A stretch of 64,000 nt of DNA from Streptomyces sp. HUAS CB01 (lineage in GTDB: Bacteria; Actinomycetota; Actinomycetes; Streptomycetales; Streptomycetaceae). The position numbers were made by a program, and so were the translations under genes. Positions 26,646 to 34,976 of the stretch are shown piece after piece. Numbering within the stretch: the stretch's first letter is position 1; each line of letters starts with the position of its first letter. The notes beneath the pieces are model-generated. The model made no database searches. It was not told the DNA's origin and worked only from the letters and a program-made list of their open reading frames with translations. The stretch lies in assembly GCF_030406905.1 (NCBI RefSeq), contig NZ_CP129137.1, positions 2,421,001 through 2,485,000 of the forward strand, in the 5' to 3' direction.

Positions 26646-27086
26646 ATGGCCACCACGCGCACAGACCCGCTGACCCTCGAGGTCGTCGATCTCATCGGCA
26701 CCGTCGTGGCGCGGTACCACGACGAGTACGAGGAGGTCGCGGCCCGCTACCACCTCACCGGCGCGCAGGCCAGGGTCCTCGGGCTGCTGTCCATGGAGCC
26801 CACCGCCATGCGCCGGATCGCCCGGAAGCTGAAGTGCGAGCCGTCGAACGTCACGGGGATCATCGACCGGCTGGAGGCGCGCGGCCTGGTGGAACGGCGG
26901 CCGGACCCGGCCGACCGCCGGGTGAAGATAGCCGCGGCCACGGAGGAGGGCCGCCGGACGGCCCGCGAACTCCGTGACGCCCTGCACTTCGCCCGTGAGC
27001 CGCTGGCGGAGTTGTCGGCGGAGGAGCGCGGAACGCTGCGGGATCTGCTGAAGCGGATGCTGGGCGACGGCGGCGCGGGCGCGTAG
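26646..27086 (+). CDS. MarR family transcriptional regulator
   Basis: 146 residues from the ATG at 26646. Helix-turn-helix: MRRIARKLKCEPSNVTGIID, then the wing (ERRPDPADRRVKIAAATEEG) with the conserved DxR and G residues. There is no N-terminal Cys of the OhrR type, so hydroperoxide sensing by thiol oxidation is not supported. It is divergent from the MDR oxidoreductase and probably represses it. The message appears to be leaderless. Confidence 0.92.
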   Translation: MATTRTDPLTLEVVDLIGTVVARYHDEYEEVAARYHLTGAQARVLGLLSMEPTAMRRIARKLKCEPSNVTGIIDRLEARGLVERRPDPADRRVKIAAATEEGRRTARELRDALHFAREPLAELSAEERGTLRDLLKRMLGDGGAGA

Positions 27087-27127
27087 GCGCGCCCCTGAGC
27101 GGCGCGGTACCGGACGGACTCAGCGGG

Positions 27128-27856
27128 CTACGAGCACCAGAAGATGAGCCAGCAGGTCTCCGTCGGCGACGGAGAGGGCGTCGGCTCCGCGGGGGGCGGG
27201 GGCGGCGCCTGCGGGGGCGAGGACGACTGCGAGGGCTGCGTCGACGGGTCGCCGGTCGGGGACGGGGCGCCGTCGTCACGCGGATCGGACACGGCCGGAT
27301 CCGACTCCGCCGGATCCTCCTGCGGCGCGGACGCCCCCACCGTCGGCCTGGGGCTCCCGCGCCCCACCGACCCGGTCGGCCTGGCCGTGGCGGACGACGT
27401 CGTGGGCGGCTCGCTCACCGCGCTCGGCCCCGGCGGCGGCTCCGCGCTGCCGGTCGGCTCGGGTATGTCGTCGACCTCCAGGGACTCCTGCTCACGCACC
27501 TCGACGGCCGTGTCGTCACCGCCGCGCGAGGACTCCCGGGCCAGTTCCGCCAGGCTCAGCGCGCCCGCGGCGAGTGCCAGCCCGAGCGCCCCTATGAGCA
27601 CCTTCCGCCCGCGCTTGCGGCGCGCCCTGCGGGTGCCGGCGGCCTTGCGGGCGCGGCGGCCCTGACCACCGGAACGCCGACGGCCGGCGGTCGCCCGGTC
27701 CTCGCCACCGTGCGCGCCACCCAGTTCGACGACGACGTCGCTCTCCGTCGCGGCGGAGGCGGGTCGGAAGTGGCGCAGCTCCTCGGCGGGGGTACCGCAT
27801 CCGGCGCACGCCAAGGCCCCGTTGAGGTGTCGGCGGCACTGGTGGCAGTAGTCCAT
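27128..27856 (-). CDS. SCO2400-family protein, N-terminal zinc ribbon, one TM
   Basis: 242 residues. It begins MDYCHQCRRHLNGALACAGC, a four-Cys zinc ribbon (C4, C7, C17, C20) typical of the SCO2400 family. A basic linker (RRARRKRGRK) leads to one membrane helix (VLIGALGLALAAGALSLAEL, about 85-105), and the rest is a Pro/Ser/Thr-rich extracytoplasmic stalk ending TETCWLIFWCS. The topology would put the ribbon inside and the stalk outside. The function is unknown. A second member lies at 46792. The gene is convergent with the MarR gene. Confidence 0.85.
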   Translation of the reverse strand: MDYCHQCRRHLNGALACAGCGTPAEELRHFRPASAATESDVVVELGGAHGGEDRATAGRRRSGGQGRRARKAAGTRRARRKRGRKVLIGALGLALAAGALSLAELARESSRGGDDTAVEVREQESLEVDDIPEPTGSAEPPPGPSAVSEPPTTSSATARPTGSVGRGSPRPTVGASAPQEDPAESDPAVSDPRDDGAPSPTGDPSTQPSQSSSPPQAPPPPPAEPTPSPSPTETCWLIFWCS

Positions 27857-27994
27857 GGCCCCCGGAGCGTATGCAGCGATGTGACGCCTGAGGTAGGCGT
27901 GACTGTGAGGATCCTGTGTGGAATCCGCAGTTCCTCGGTACGTCGGCTGGCCAGACCCCCTTCACGGACCGGTCCATACGGGCACGATGAGGGC

Positions 27995-28552
27995 ATGAAC
28001 ACCTTCGGGCCCCGCGCGTTCCAGCTCGTCCTGCTCCGCCGGATGGCCGACCACCAGCCGGAGCTCGTCGAGGAGGCGCGCCGTGAGCTGGGCGCCTCGG
28101 CCGCCGAGATGCGGGAGGCGAACCGCCGCTGGCAGGCGATCGTCCGCTCCCCGCGCGCCCGCGGGGCTCTCTCCCGGTACCGTTCCGTGCTCGGTGAGCC
28201 CGAGGCGACGGCCCGCCGCAGGATGGGCGACCTGGAGTGCGACGCGCTGGCGTGGCGCGTGCCCCTGTGGCCGGACCTGCGGTTCGAGGTGCTGGCCGGG
28301 CCGGACGGGGCGGTCTGGAACGAATGGCTCGTACGGGCGCCGGGTGCCCCCGGGCCCGAGCTGCGCACGGCGGACGACCTGCGCCCGTGGAGCTGCACGG
28401 TCGACGAGGTCGCCGCGGCCTTCGCCCCGGTACGGCCGATGGAGGGCACGGCCCCCACCCGCTGGCGGCTCGCGTTCGGCGTGCCCGACGGGCGGTCGTG
28501 CGTGGCGGAATTCACCTGGGGCCTGCTGCAACGCGTCGCGTACGACTCCTGA
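27995..28552 (+). CDS. Conserved hypothetical protein
   Basis: 185 residues from the ATG at 27995. I do not recognise the family. The N-terminal third is helical and Arg-rich (RRMADHQPELVEEARRELGA). The C-terminal part is richer in Trp and aromatic residues (WRVPLWPDLRFEVLAGPDGA and FTWGLLQRVAYDS). There are no membrane segments or Cys clusters. Codon use is normal for a real gene. It is divergent from the first SCO2400-family gene and 136 bases before mbl. Confidence 0.7.
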   Translation: MNTFGPRAFQLVLLRRMADHQPELVEEARRELGASAAEMREANRRWQAIVRSPRARGALSRYRSVLGEPEATARRRMGDLECDALAWRVPLWPDLRFEVLAGPDGAVWNEWLVRAPGAPGPELRTADDLRPWSCTVDEVAAAFAPVRPMEGTAPTRWRLAFGVPDGRSCVAEFTWGLLQRVAYDS

Positions 28553-28688
28553 TGCGACGTCACGCCCCGGGCCCGTCCGGCCCCGGCGCCCTCCGCGGAG
28601 CGCACCCCCCGACCGGCTCAGCCCAGCGCGCGTCCCACGCCGGGCGATCGCAGGATGCGAGGAGGGAAACGTCTCGGGAGGACCTGCC

Positions 28689-29726
28689 ATGACCGTCAGT
28701 CTTGAGCAGTTGCGCCGCTGCCATGTCGCCGTCGACCTGGGTGCCGCGCGGACCCGGGTCTATGTGAAGGGCGCCGGACTGGTCGTCGACCAGCCCAGCG
28801 TCGCCGCCGTCAACATCCGCAACGGCGCTCTCATCGCCGTCGGCGAGTTCGCCGAGCAGATGACCGGCCGCACCCCGGACTACATCCGGGTGATGCGTCC
28901 CGTCTCCGGCGGCACCGTCGTCGACATCGACATGGCCCAGCGCATGCTGCGCCATCTGCTCGGCGAGAAGCTGCGCAGGCAGCTGCGCCGCAAGCCGCGG
29001 CTGCGCGCCGCCGCCTGCACCCCGCACGAGGCCGATCCGCTCGCCCAGCGGGCCACCGTGGAGACGCTCGTCGGACTGGGTGCGCGGCGGGTCGAGCTGG
29101 TCGACACGCTGATCGCCGCGGCCGTCGGCTGCGGTCTCCCGGTGGAGCAGCCGACCGCCACGATGATCATGATGTGCGGCGCGGCCACCACCCAGGTCGC
29201 CGTCCTCTCCCTCGGTTCCATCGTCACCGCGGCCCGGATCCCGATCGGCGGCGAGGCCGTCGACCACGCCGTCATCCAGCACCTGCGCCACCAGCACGAA
29301 CTGATGCTGCCCAGCCAGTCCGTACGTCCCCTCCAGATCGCCCTCAGCGAGAACGGCCTCACCCTCCAGGGCCCCTCCACCACCGAGATCCACGGGCGGG
29401 ACGTGGCGACCGGGCTGGCGCGGTCCGTGCGGGTCGACACCGCCGCGGTGCGGGACGCGATCCACACCCCGTTGACCGCGGTGCTGGACGGCATCGGAAG
29501 GATCCTGCGCGACTGCCCGCCGGACCTCGTCGCCGATCTCGCCGACCGCGGGATCATGATGGTCGGCGGCAGCGCGCTGCTGCCCGGGTTCGACCAGATG
29601 CTGCGCGACGCGACCGGGATGCCGGTCCTCATCGCCGAACGGCCCGACGTGTGCGCGGTGCTGGGGCTCGGGGAGATGCTGGAGGGCAACATCACCTCGA
29701 TGGTCCTCTCCCCGCTCACCGCCTGA
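28689..29726 (+). CDS. mbl: Mbl, MreB-like actin homologue
   Basis: 345 residues, full MreB length. Actin-fold nucleotide motifs: phosphate-1 VAVDLGAARTRVYVKG, connect-1 region RPVSGGTVVDIDMAQRML, phosphate-2 MCGAATTQVAVLSLG and adenosine loop GIMMVGGSALLPGFD. In Streptomyces, MreB-type filaments act in spore wall assembly, not in hyphal growth. The usual mreBCD partners are not here, and the next gene is a GAF sensor protein, which matches S. coelicolor SCO2451 (Mbl) and its neighbour. It is therefore called Mbl rather than MreB. Confidence 0.85.
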   Translation: MTVSLEQLRRCHVAVDLGAARTRVYVKGAGLVVDQPSVAAVNIRNGALIAVGEFAEQMTGRTPDYIRVMRPVSGGTVVDIDMAQRMLRHLLGEKLRRQLRRKPRLRAAACTPHEADPLAQRATVETLVGLGARRVELVDTLIAAAVGCGLPVEQPTATMIMMCGAATTQVAVLSLGSIVTAARIPIGGEAVDHAVIQHLRHQHELMLPSQSVRPLQIALSENGLTLQGPSTTEIHGRDVATGLARSVRVDTAAVRDAIHTPLTAVLDGIGRILRDCPPDLVADLADRGIMMVGGSALLPGFDQMLRDATGMPVLIAERPDVCAVLGLGEMLEGNITSMVLSPLTA

Positions 29727-29745
29727 ACCGGGCCCGGGACCGCGG

Positions 29746-31581
29746 ATGCCGCCTGCCGGTACGTCATCGGAGGGCCCCGCGCCGGACGACTCGGAACGGG
29801 ACGGCCCCCCGTCGGACGGCCCCGTACCGGACGGCTCCGTACCGGACGGCTCCGGGTCGGACGGCCCCGTACCGGACGGCACCACGCCGGTCGGCCCCGG
29901 GGCCCCGGAGCCGCACGGCCCCGTGTCCGCGCGGCTGCCGGCGCTGCTGGAGGCGGTGCTCGGCGTCGGCACGGACCTCGATCTGCGGGCCACGCTCCAG
30001 CATCTCGTCGACTCCGCCGCGGAGTTGACCGGGGCCCGCTACGGGGCACTCGGCGTCGTGGACCCGGAACGCGACACGATCACCGAGCTGTACACCTCGG
30101 GGCTGGGCGATGCCGAACGGGAGCGGATCGGGCGCCTCCCCGGCGGCCACGCCGGTCTCGTCCGCGCCCTCCTCGAGAACCCCCGGCCCCTCCGCGTCGA
30201 CGACGTCGGCGCCGACCCGCGCTCGACCGGGGTGCCGGAGGGACATCCGGCGACGGCGTCCTTCCTGGGCGTACCGATCCGCGTGCACACGGAGGTGTTC
30301 GGGAACCTCTATCTCGCGGAGAAGCACACGGGCGCCTTCACCGACGAGGACCTGGCGCTCCTGCGGGTCCTCGGCGCACAGGCCGGCATCGCCATCGGCA
30401 ACGCCCGGCTGTACGAGACGGCCCGTCAGCGGGAGCGCTGGATCGAGGGGGCCGCGGCCGTGACCAACGCGCTGCTCACGGGCGAGGCCACGGCGGACGC
30501 GCTCATGACCGTCGCCGAGCGGGCCCGGGTGCTCGCGGACGCCGATGCCGGAGTCGTCCTCCAGCCCACCTCCGCGGGCGGCATGGAGATCGTCGCGGCC
30601 TCGACGCCCGACGACCCCGGCGACCTGATCGGCACCACCATCGAGCCCGGTTCGGAGGTGCTCGTCCAACTCCTCGGCGGGGAACCGGTCTTCATCGAGG
30701 ACTCCGCCACGGACCCGCGCATGACGACGCCCGTACGGCACCGGTTCGGTCCGTCGATGATGCTGCCGCTGCAGAGCTGCGGCCGGCTGATCGGCACGCT
30801 CGCCCTGCCGCGGCGGCGCGGCGGGCGTCCGTACACGGCGGTCGACCGGCTGCTGGCCTCGCAGTTCGCCTCCCAGGCCGCGATGGCGCTGGTCCTCGCT
30901 GACACCCGGCACAACCGGGAGCAGCTGGCCGTGTACGAGGACCGCGACCGGATCGCCCGGGATCTGCACGACCTCGTCGTCCAGCGGCTGTTCGCCACCG
31001 AGATGATGCTGGAGTCCACGCGGCGGCGGGCGGCCGACCCGTCCTCGCCGGAGGGAGAGTTGCTCGGGCGGGCCATCGACGAACTGGACTCCACCATCCA
31101 GGAGGTCCGCACCGCGATCTTCGCCCTCCAGCAGCCCCCGGCCGACGCCTCGGCGTCCTTCCGGGGCCGGGTGCTGCGGGAGACGGACGGAGCGGCGGGC
31201 CCGCTCGGCTTCCGGCCCTCGGTGCACTTCGCCGGGCCGGTGGACGCGCTCGTGGACGAGGAGCGCGGTGACGCGCTCCTCACGGCGCTGCGCGCCGCGC
31301 TCGCCGCGGCGCGCCGGCGGCAGGGGCTCACGGCGGTGGACGTCGAGGTCGACGCCACGGCGACCCTCCCGGACGGCCGCCGCGCCCTGCGCCTCACGGT
31401 CACGGACGACGCGCTCCCCGACGCCACCGCCCCGGGCGACGCGGCCGCGAACGGCAGGGCTCCGGACGACTCGGCCGCCGACGCCACCGCCCCGGACGAC
31501 TCGGCCCCGCGCGGTGCCGCCGGGGGCGAGGGTTCCGTCGCCGGGAGCGGTACGACGGTGGTGTGGGAGACGCCCCTCTGA
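29746..31581 (+). CDS. GAF-domain sensor protein with eroded histidine kinase core
   Basis: 611 residues. A repetitive N-terminus (about 1-55, Asp-Gly-Pro pentapeptides) precedes two GAF domains (about 65-225 and 235-395) of the DevS/DosS type. A HisKA_3 phospho-acceptor helix follows (DRIARDLHDLVVQRLFATEM). The expected HATPase domain is degenerate: where the N-box should read NAxxH it has RAALAAARRRQG, the DxGxG box reads DDALPD, and the ATP lid is replaced by an Ala/Asp/Ser-rich repeat before a conserved-looking TTVVWETPL end. It probably cannot bind ATP normally. It starts 19 bases after mbl, so the two are co-transcribed. Confidence 0.85.
   Translation: MPPAGTSSEGPAPDDSERDGPPSDGPVPDGSVPDGSGSDGPVPDGTTPVGPGAPEPHGPVSARLPALLEAVLGVGTDLDLRATLQHLVDSAAELTGARYGALGVVDPERDTITELYTSGLGDAERERIGRLPGGHAGLVRALLENPRPLRVDDVGADPRSTGVPEGHPATASFLGVPIRVHTEVFGNLYLAEKHTGAFTDEDLALLRVLGAQAGIAIGNARLYETARQRERWIEGAAAVTNALLTGEATADALMTVAERARVLADADAGVVLQPTSAGGMEIVAASTPDDPGDLIGTTIEPGSEVLVQLLGGEPVFIEDSATDPRMTTPVRHRFGPSMMLPLQSCGRLIGTLALPRRRGGRPYTAVDRLLASQFASQAAMALVLADTRHNREQLAVYEDRDRIARDLHDLVVQRLFATEMMLESTRRRAADPSSPEGELLGRAIDELDSTIQEVRTAIFALQQPPADASASFRGRVLRETDGAAGPLGFRPSVHFAGPVDALVDEERGDALLTALRAALAAARRRQGLTAVDVEVDATATLPDGRRALRLTVTDDALPDATAPGDAAANGRAPDDSAADATAPDDSAPRGAAGGEGSVAGSGTTVVWETPL
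29801..29883 (+). repeat. 15-bp imperfect tandem repeat in the GAF protein gene
   Basis: Units like CTCCGTACCGGACGG occur about five times with few changes and encode Asp-Gly-(Ser/Pro)-(Val/Pro/Gly)-(Pro/Ser). In-frame copy-number change would only alter the length of the disordered N-terminus. Confidence 0.75.
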
Positions 31582-31717
31582 CCTGGCACCCGGGCGCGCC
31601 GCACCGCCGCCGGCCCGGGCGTTCGTACCGCACGAGTACGTCAGGGCGGGGAGAATGGTGGGGCCCGCGCACGCCCACGACGCGCCCCGTGCGGAAGCGA
31701 CTTGAGGAGGACGACCC

Positions 31718-33202
31718 GTGAGTGCTCTCTTCCCGGCCCTGGCGGCCGCCGCGGACGGCACCTCCGCCGGCGTACGGCACCGGCCCGCGCTCCGCTTCGG
31801 CGACCGGGCACTGACGTACGGCGCGCTGGCCTCCGCCGCCGGGGCGGCCGCGGAGCGGATCGCGGGGGCGGGCCGGGTCGCCGTCTGGGCCACGCCCACG
31901 CCGGAGACGGCCGTCGGCGTGGTGGCCGCGCTGCTCGCCGGGGTGCCCGCCGTACCGCTCAACCCGCGTACGGGCGGGCGGGAGCTGGCCCATGTCGTCG
32001 GGGACAGCGCGCCGCGGCTCGTGCTGGCCGGCCCGGACGACGAACTGCCGCCCGTGCTGGCCGGTGTGGAGCGGATCGACGTCCCGGTGCCGGAGTCCGG
32101 GAGCGGGCCGGCGGCCGGCGTCCGCCCCCTGCCCCCCGAGCCGGACCGGGAGACACCGGCGCTGATCGTCTACACCTCGGGGACCACCGGCCCGCCGAAG
32201 GGCGCGGTGCTGCCCCGCCGGGCCATCGCGGCCACGCTGGACGCGCTGGCGGACGCATGGGCGTGGACCGGCGACGACGTCCTCGTCCACGCGCTGCCGC
32301 TGTTCCATGTGCACGGGCTGGTCCTGGGCGTCCTCGGTCCGCTGCGGCGGGGCGGCGCGATGCGGCACCTGGGGAGGTTCTCGGCCGAGGGCGTGCGTCG
32401 GGAGCTCGGCGCCGGAGGGACGATGCTGTTCGGGGTGCCGACGATGTACCACCGGCTGGCGGAGGCGGTGGGGGACGACCCGGAGCTGACGAAGTCCCTC
32501 GCGGGCGCGCGGCTGCTGGTGTCCGGCTCGGCGGCGCTGCCCGTCCACGACCACGAGCGGCTCTTCGCGGCGACGGGACGGCGGGTGGTCGAGCGCTACG
32601 GGATGACCGAGACGCTGATGAACACGAGCGTCCGCGCGGACGGCGAGCCGTGCCCCGGATCGGTGGGCCTTCCGCTGCCGGGCGTGGGGCTGCGTCTGGT
32701 GGAGGAGGACGGGACGGAGATCACCGACCCGGACGGTGAGACGGTCGGCGAGATCCAGGTCCGGGGCCCGAACCTGTTCACCGGCTATCTGAACCGGCCG
32801 GACGCGACCGCGGCCGCGTTCGACGGCGACTGGTTCCGCACGGGCGACATGGCGGTCCGGTCCCCGGACGGGCAGGTCCGGATCGTGGGCCGCAGGGCGA
32901 CGGACCTGATCAAGAGCGGCGGGTACAAGATCGGCGCCGGCGAGATCGAGAACGCGCTGCTGGAGCACCCGCAGGTGCGGGAGGCCGCGGTGACCGGCGA
33001 ACCGGACGACGACCTGGGCGAGCGGGTGGTGGCGTGGGTGGTGCCCGCCGATCCGGCCAGCCCGCCGTCCGGGGAGGAGCTGGCGGACCACGTCGCGTCC
33101 CAGCTCGCCCCGCACAAGCGCCCGCGCACGGTCCGTTTCCTCGACGTGCTCCCCCGCAACGACATGGGCAAGATCATGAAGCGGGCTCTCACCCGTGGCT
33201 GA
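31718..33202 (+). CDS. matB: Malonyl-CoA synthetase MatB
   Basis: 494 residues from a GTG start with GAGGAGG upstream. This ANL-family ligase makes malonyl-CoA (and methylmalonyl-CoA) from the free acid, ATP and CoA. P-loop VYTSGTTGPPKGAVL, A5 region RYGMTETLMNTS, A8 hinge GRRATDLIKSGGYKIG and the catalytic Lys485 in PRNDMGKIMK are all present. It agrees closely along its length with what I recall of S. coelicolor MatB (SCO2444), including PLFHVHGLVLG. It overlaps the next gene by 8 bases. It supplies extender units from exogenous or recycled malonate. Confidence 0.9.
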   Translation: MSALFPALAAAADGTSAGVRHRPALRFGDRALTYGALASAAGAAAERIAGAGRVAVWATPTPETAVGVVAALLAGVPAVPLNPRTGGRELAHVVGDSAPRLVLAGPDDELPPVLAGVERIDVPVPESGSGPAAGVRPLPPEPDRETPALIVYTSGTTGPPKGAVLPRRAIAATLDALADAWAWTGDDVLVHALPLFHVHGLVLGVLGPLRRGGAMRHLGRFSAEGVRRELGAGGTMLFGVPTMYHRLAEAVGDDPELTKSLAGARLLVSGSAALPVHDHERLFAATGRRVVERYGMTETLMNTSVRADGEPCPGSVGLPLPGVGLRLVEEDGTEITDPDGETVGEIQVRGPNLFTGYLNRPDATAAAFDGDWFRTGDMAVRSPDGQVRIVGRRATDLIKSGGYKIGAGEIENALLEHPQVREAAVTGEPDDDLGERVVAWVVPADPASPPSGEELADHVASQLAPHKRPRTVRFLDVLPRNDMGKIMKRALTRG

Positions 33203-34553
33203 CCGTCTGACGGCGCGCGAGGCGGCGGCCCTGGTCACCGACGTCCTCGAGGTGCGGCCGCCGACGGCCACCGAGGACCCGTCCGGCGACGGGCCGCTCG
33301 GGTGGGCCGGCTACGCGGAGTCGCGGGCGCGGGCCGCGGCGCGGACCGGTGAGAGGGAGTCCGTGGTCTGGGGGACGGCGGACATCGGGGGCCGGCGCGC
33401 GGTACTCGTGTCGTTCGAGTTCCGGTTCCTCGGCGGATCGCTGGGCCGGCGGACCGGGGACCTGCTGGAGGAGGCGTACTCCCACGCCCGCGCCGAGCGA
33501 CTGCCCCTGGTGTCGCTGATCGCGACGGGCGGCAGCAGGATGCAGGAGGGCATGATCGCCCTCACCCAGCTCCAGCGGGTGGCGCGGGCCTCGGCACTGA
33601 CGCGCGCGGCCGGGCTGCCGCAGCTCGCGGTGGTGCGCGACCCCACCACCGGCGGCGGCTGGGCCACGCTCGGCGCGGGCGCGGACGTGGTCCTCGCGCT
33701 CCCGGGGGCGCAGGTCGGGTTCGCAGGGTCCAGGGTCAGGCCGCCGGACGCGGACCCCTCGGCCTACACCGCCGAGGGCCAGCTGGCCGCGGGGCAGATC
33801 GACGCGATCGTCCCCGCCGACCGGCTGCGTCCGGCACTGTCCCGGTGGCTGCGGCTGCTGACGGGCGGCACCGAGGATCCCGCACCGGGCGGCACCCCCG
33901 TCCCCCCGCCGCTGGCGCTGGACGGCGCGTACGGCACGGCGGCCACCGGCTGGGAGGCCGTACGGCGGGCACGGGCCCCGCACCGGCCCCGTGCGGGGGC
34001 GTACCTCGACGCCTGGTTCGACGAGCGGGCGGATCTCCACGGCGACCGGTGCGGCGGTACGGACCCCGGGATGATCTGCGGCTTCGGGCTGCGGGACGGA
34101 AGGGTCGTGGCCTATGCCGCCCAGGCCGGGACGGCGACCCGGCCCGCCGGGTACCGCACGGCGGCCCGGCTGATCCGGCTCGCCGACCGGCTGGGGATCC
34201 CGGTGCTCACGCTCGTGGACACGCCCGGTGCCGCGAACGACGCCGAGGCCGAGCGGACCGGTGCGGGAGCGGCCATCGCCGAGGTCTTCGCGGCGGTGGC
34301 GTCGGTGCGCGTCCCGGTGACGACGCTGGTGATCGGCGAGGGGGGTTCCGGCGGGGCGCTGGCGCTGGCCGCCCCGGGCAACACCTGGGTCACCCCCGAC
34401 AGCTACTTCTCGGTGATCGCGCCCGAACTCGCGGCGGCGATCCTCAAGCGCGCCCCCTCCGAGACACCGGCGACGGCGGACCAGCTCAGGCTGCGGCCGC
34501 GGGACCTCGTGGAGCTCGGGCTGGTACGGGGGATCGTGGCCCGAGCCGAGTGA
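33195..34553 (+). CDS. Acetyl-CoA carboxylase carboxyltransferase-like protein (fused beta-alpha)
   Basis: 452 residues from the GTG at 33195, inside the matB end. Two crotonase-like halves are visible. The first (about 40-210) resembles AccD, with FEFRFLGGSLGRRTGDLLEE and LIATGGSRMQEGMIAL. The second (about 260-445) resembles AccA, with LHGDRCGGTDPGMICGFG and VIGEGGSGGALALA. There is no Cys4 zinc ribbon of AccD and no biotin domain. Carboxyltransferases move a carboxyl group between biotin and an acyl-CoA. Translational coupling with matB ties it to malonyl-CoA metabolism. No biotin carboxylase or carrier gene is near, so its partner is elsewhere or its role differs. Confidence 0.82.
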   Translation: MADRLTAREAAALVTDVLEVRPPTATEDPSGDGPLGWAGYAESRARAAARTGERESVVWGTADIGGRRAVLVSFEFRFLGGSLGRRTGDLLEEAYSHARAERLPLVSLIATGGSRMQEGMIALTQLQRVARASALTRAAGLPQLAVVRDPTTGGGWATLGAGADVVLALPGAQVGFAGSRVRPPDADPSAYTAEGQLAAGQIDAIVPADRLRPALSRWLRLLTGGTEDPAPGGTPVPPPLALDGAYGTAATGWEAVRRARAPHRPRAGAYLDAWFDERADLHGDRCGGTDPGMICGFGLRDGRVVAYAAQAGTATRPAGYRTAARLIRLADRLGIPVLTLVDTPGAANDAEAERTGAGAAIAEVFAAVASVRVPVTTLVIGEGGSGGALALAAPGNTWVTPDSYFSVIAPELAAAILKRAPSETPATADQLRLRPRDLVELGLVRGIVARAE

Positions 34554-34724
34554 CCGGGCGACGTCGTCACCACCTGCAACGCGTGCGGTGCACCGGGTGG
34601 GCGGGGCCCATGAGGTGCATCACAGCAACTTAGGCAAACCTTCCCTCGCACGCCGGCCCTCTGGTAGACGTGGCAGTCCGCCCGCACGGGCCACCGCACC
34701 GCAGCACCACCGGAAGTGTCGCTC

Positions 34725-34976
34725 ATGGACCAGGACCGTTCGCCCGACCTCATACCGTTCGAGATCGACCTGACCTTCGAGGAGGCCCGCCGCCGGGCCG
34801 AGGTGGTGGCCGCGCTGGGGCCGGACTGGGACCCAGTGGCCGCCCTGGAGGGCGAGGAGGCGGCGTACGCGCTGCTCTACTCCGGTCTCGACGCGGAGCA
34901 GCAGCGGACGTACGACATGCTCGTCGCCGCCGGTGTCCTTCCGGAAGGGGGCCCGGGCCGTGCGCCTTCCCATTGA
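34725..34976 (+). CDS. Small DUF6400-like protein
   Basis: 83 residues from the ATG at 34725 (GGAAG 8 bases upstream; a GTG at 34716 is an alternative). The body reads PFEIDLTFEEARRRAEVVAA and AYALLYSGLDAEQQRTYDML, an acidic helical protein without Cys or membrane segments. I recognise it as a small conserved Streptomyces protein (DUF6400-like) of unknown function. It overlaps the next Cys-rich gene by 17 bases, so the two are translationally coupled. An iron-box-like sequence lies about 80-100 bases upstream. Confidence 0.75.
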   Translation: MDQDRSPDLIPFEIDLTFEEARRRAEVVAALGPDWDPVAALEGEEAAYALLYSGLDAEQQRTYDMLVAAGVLPEGGPGRAPSH

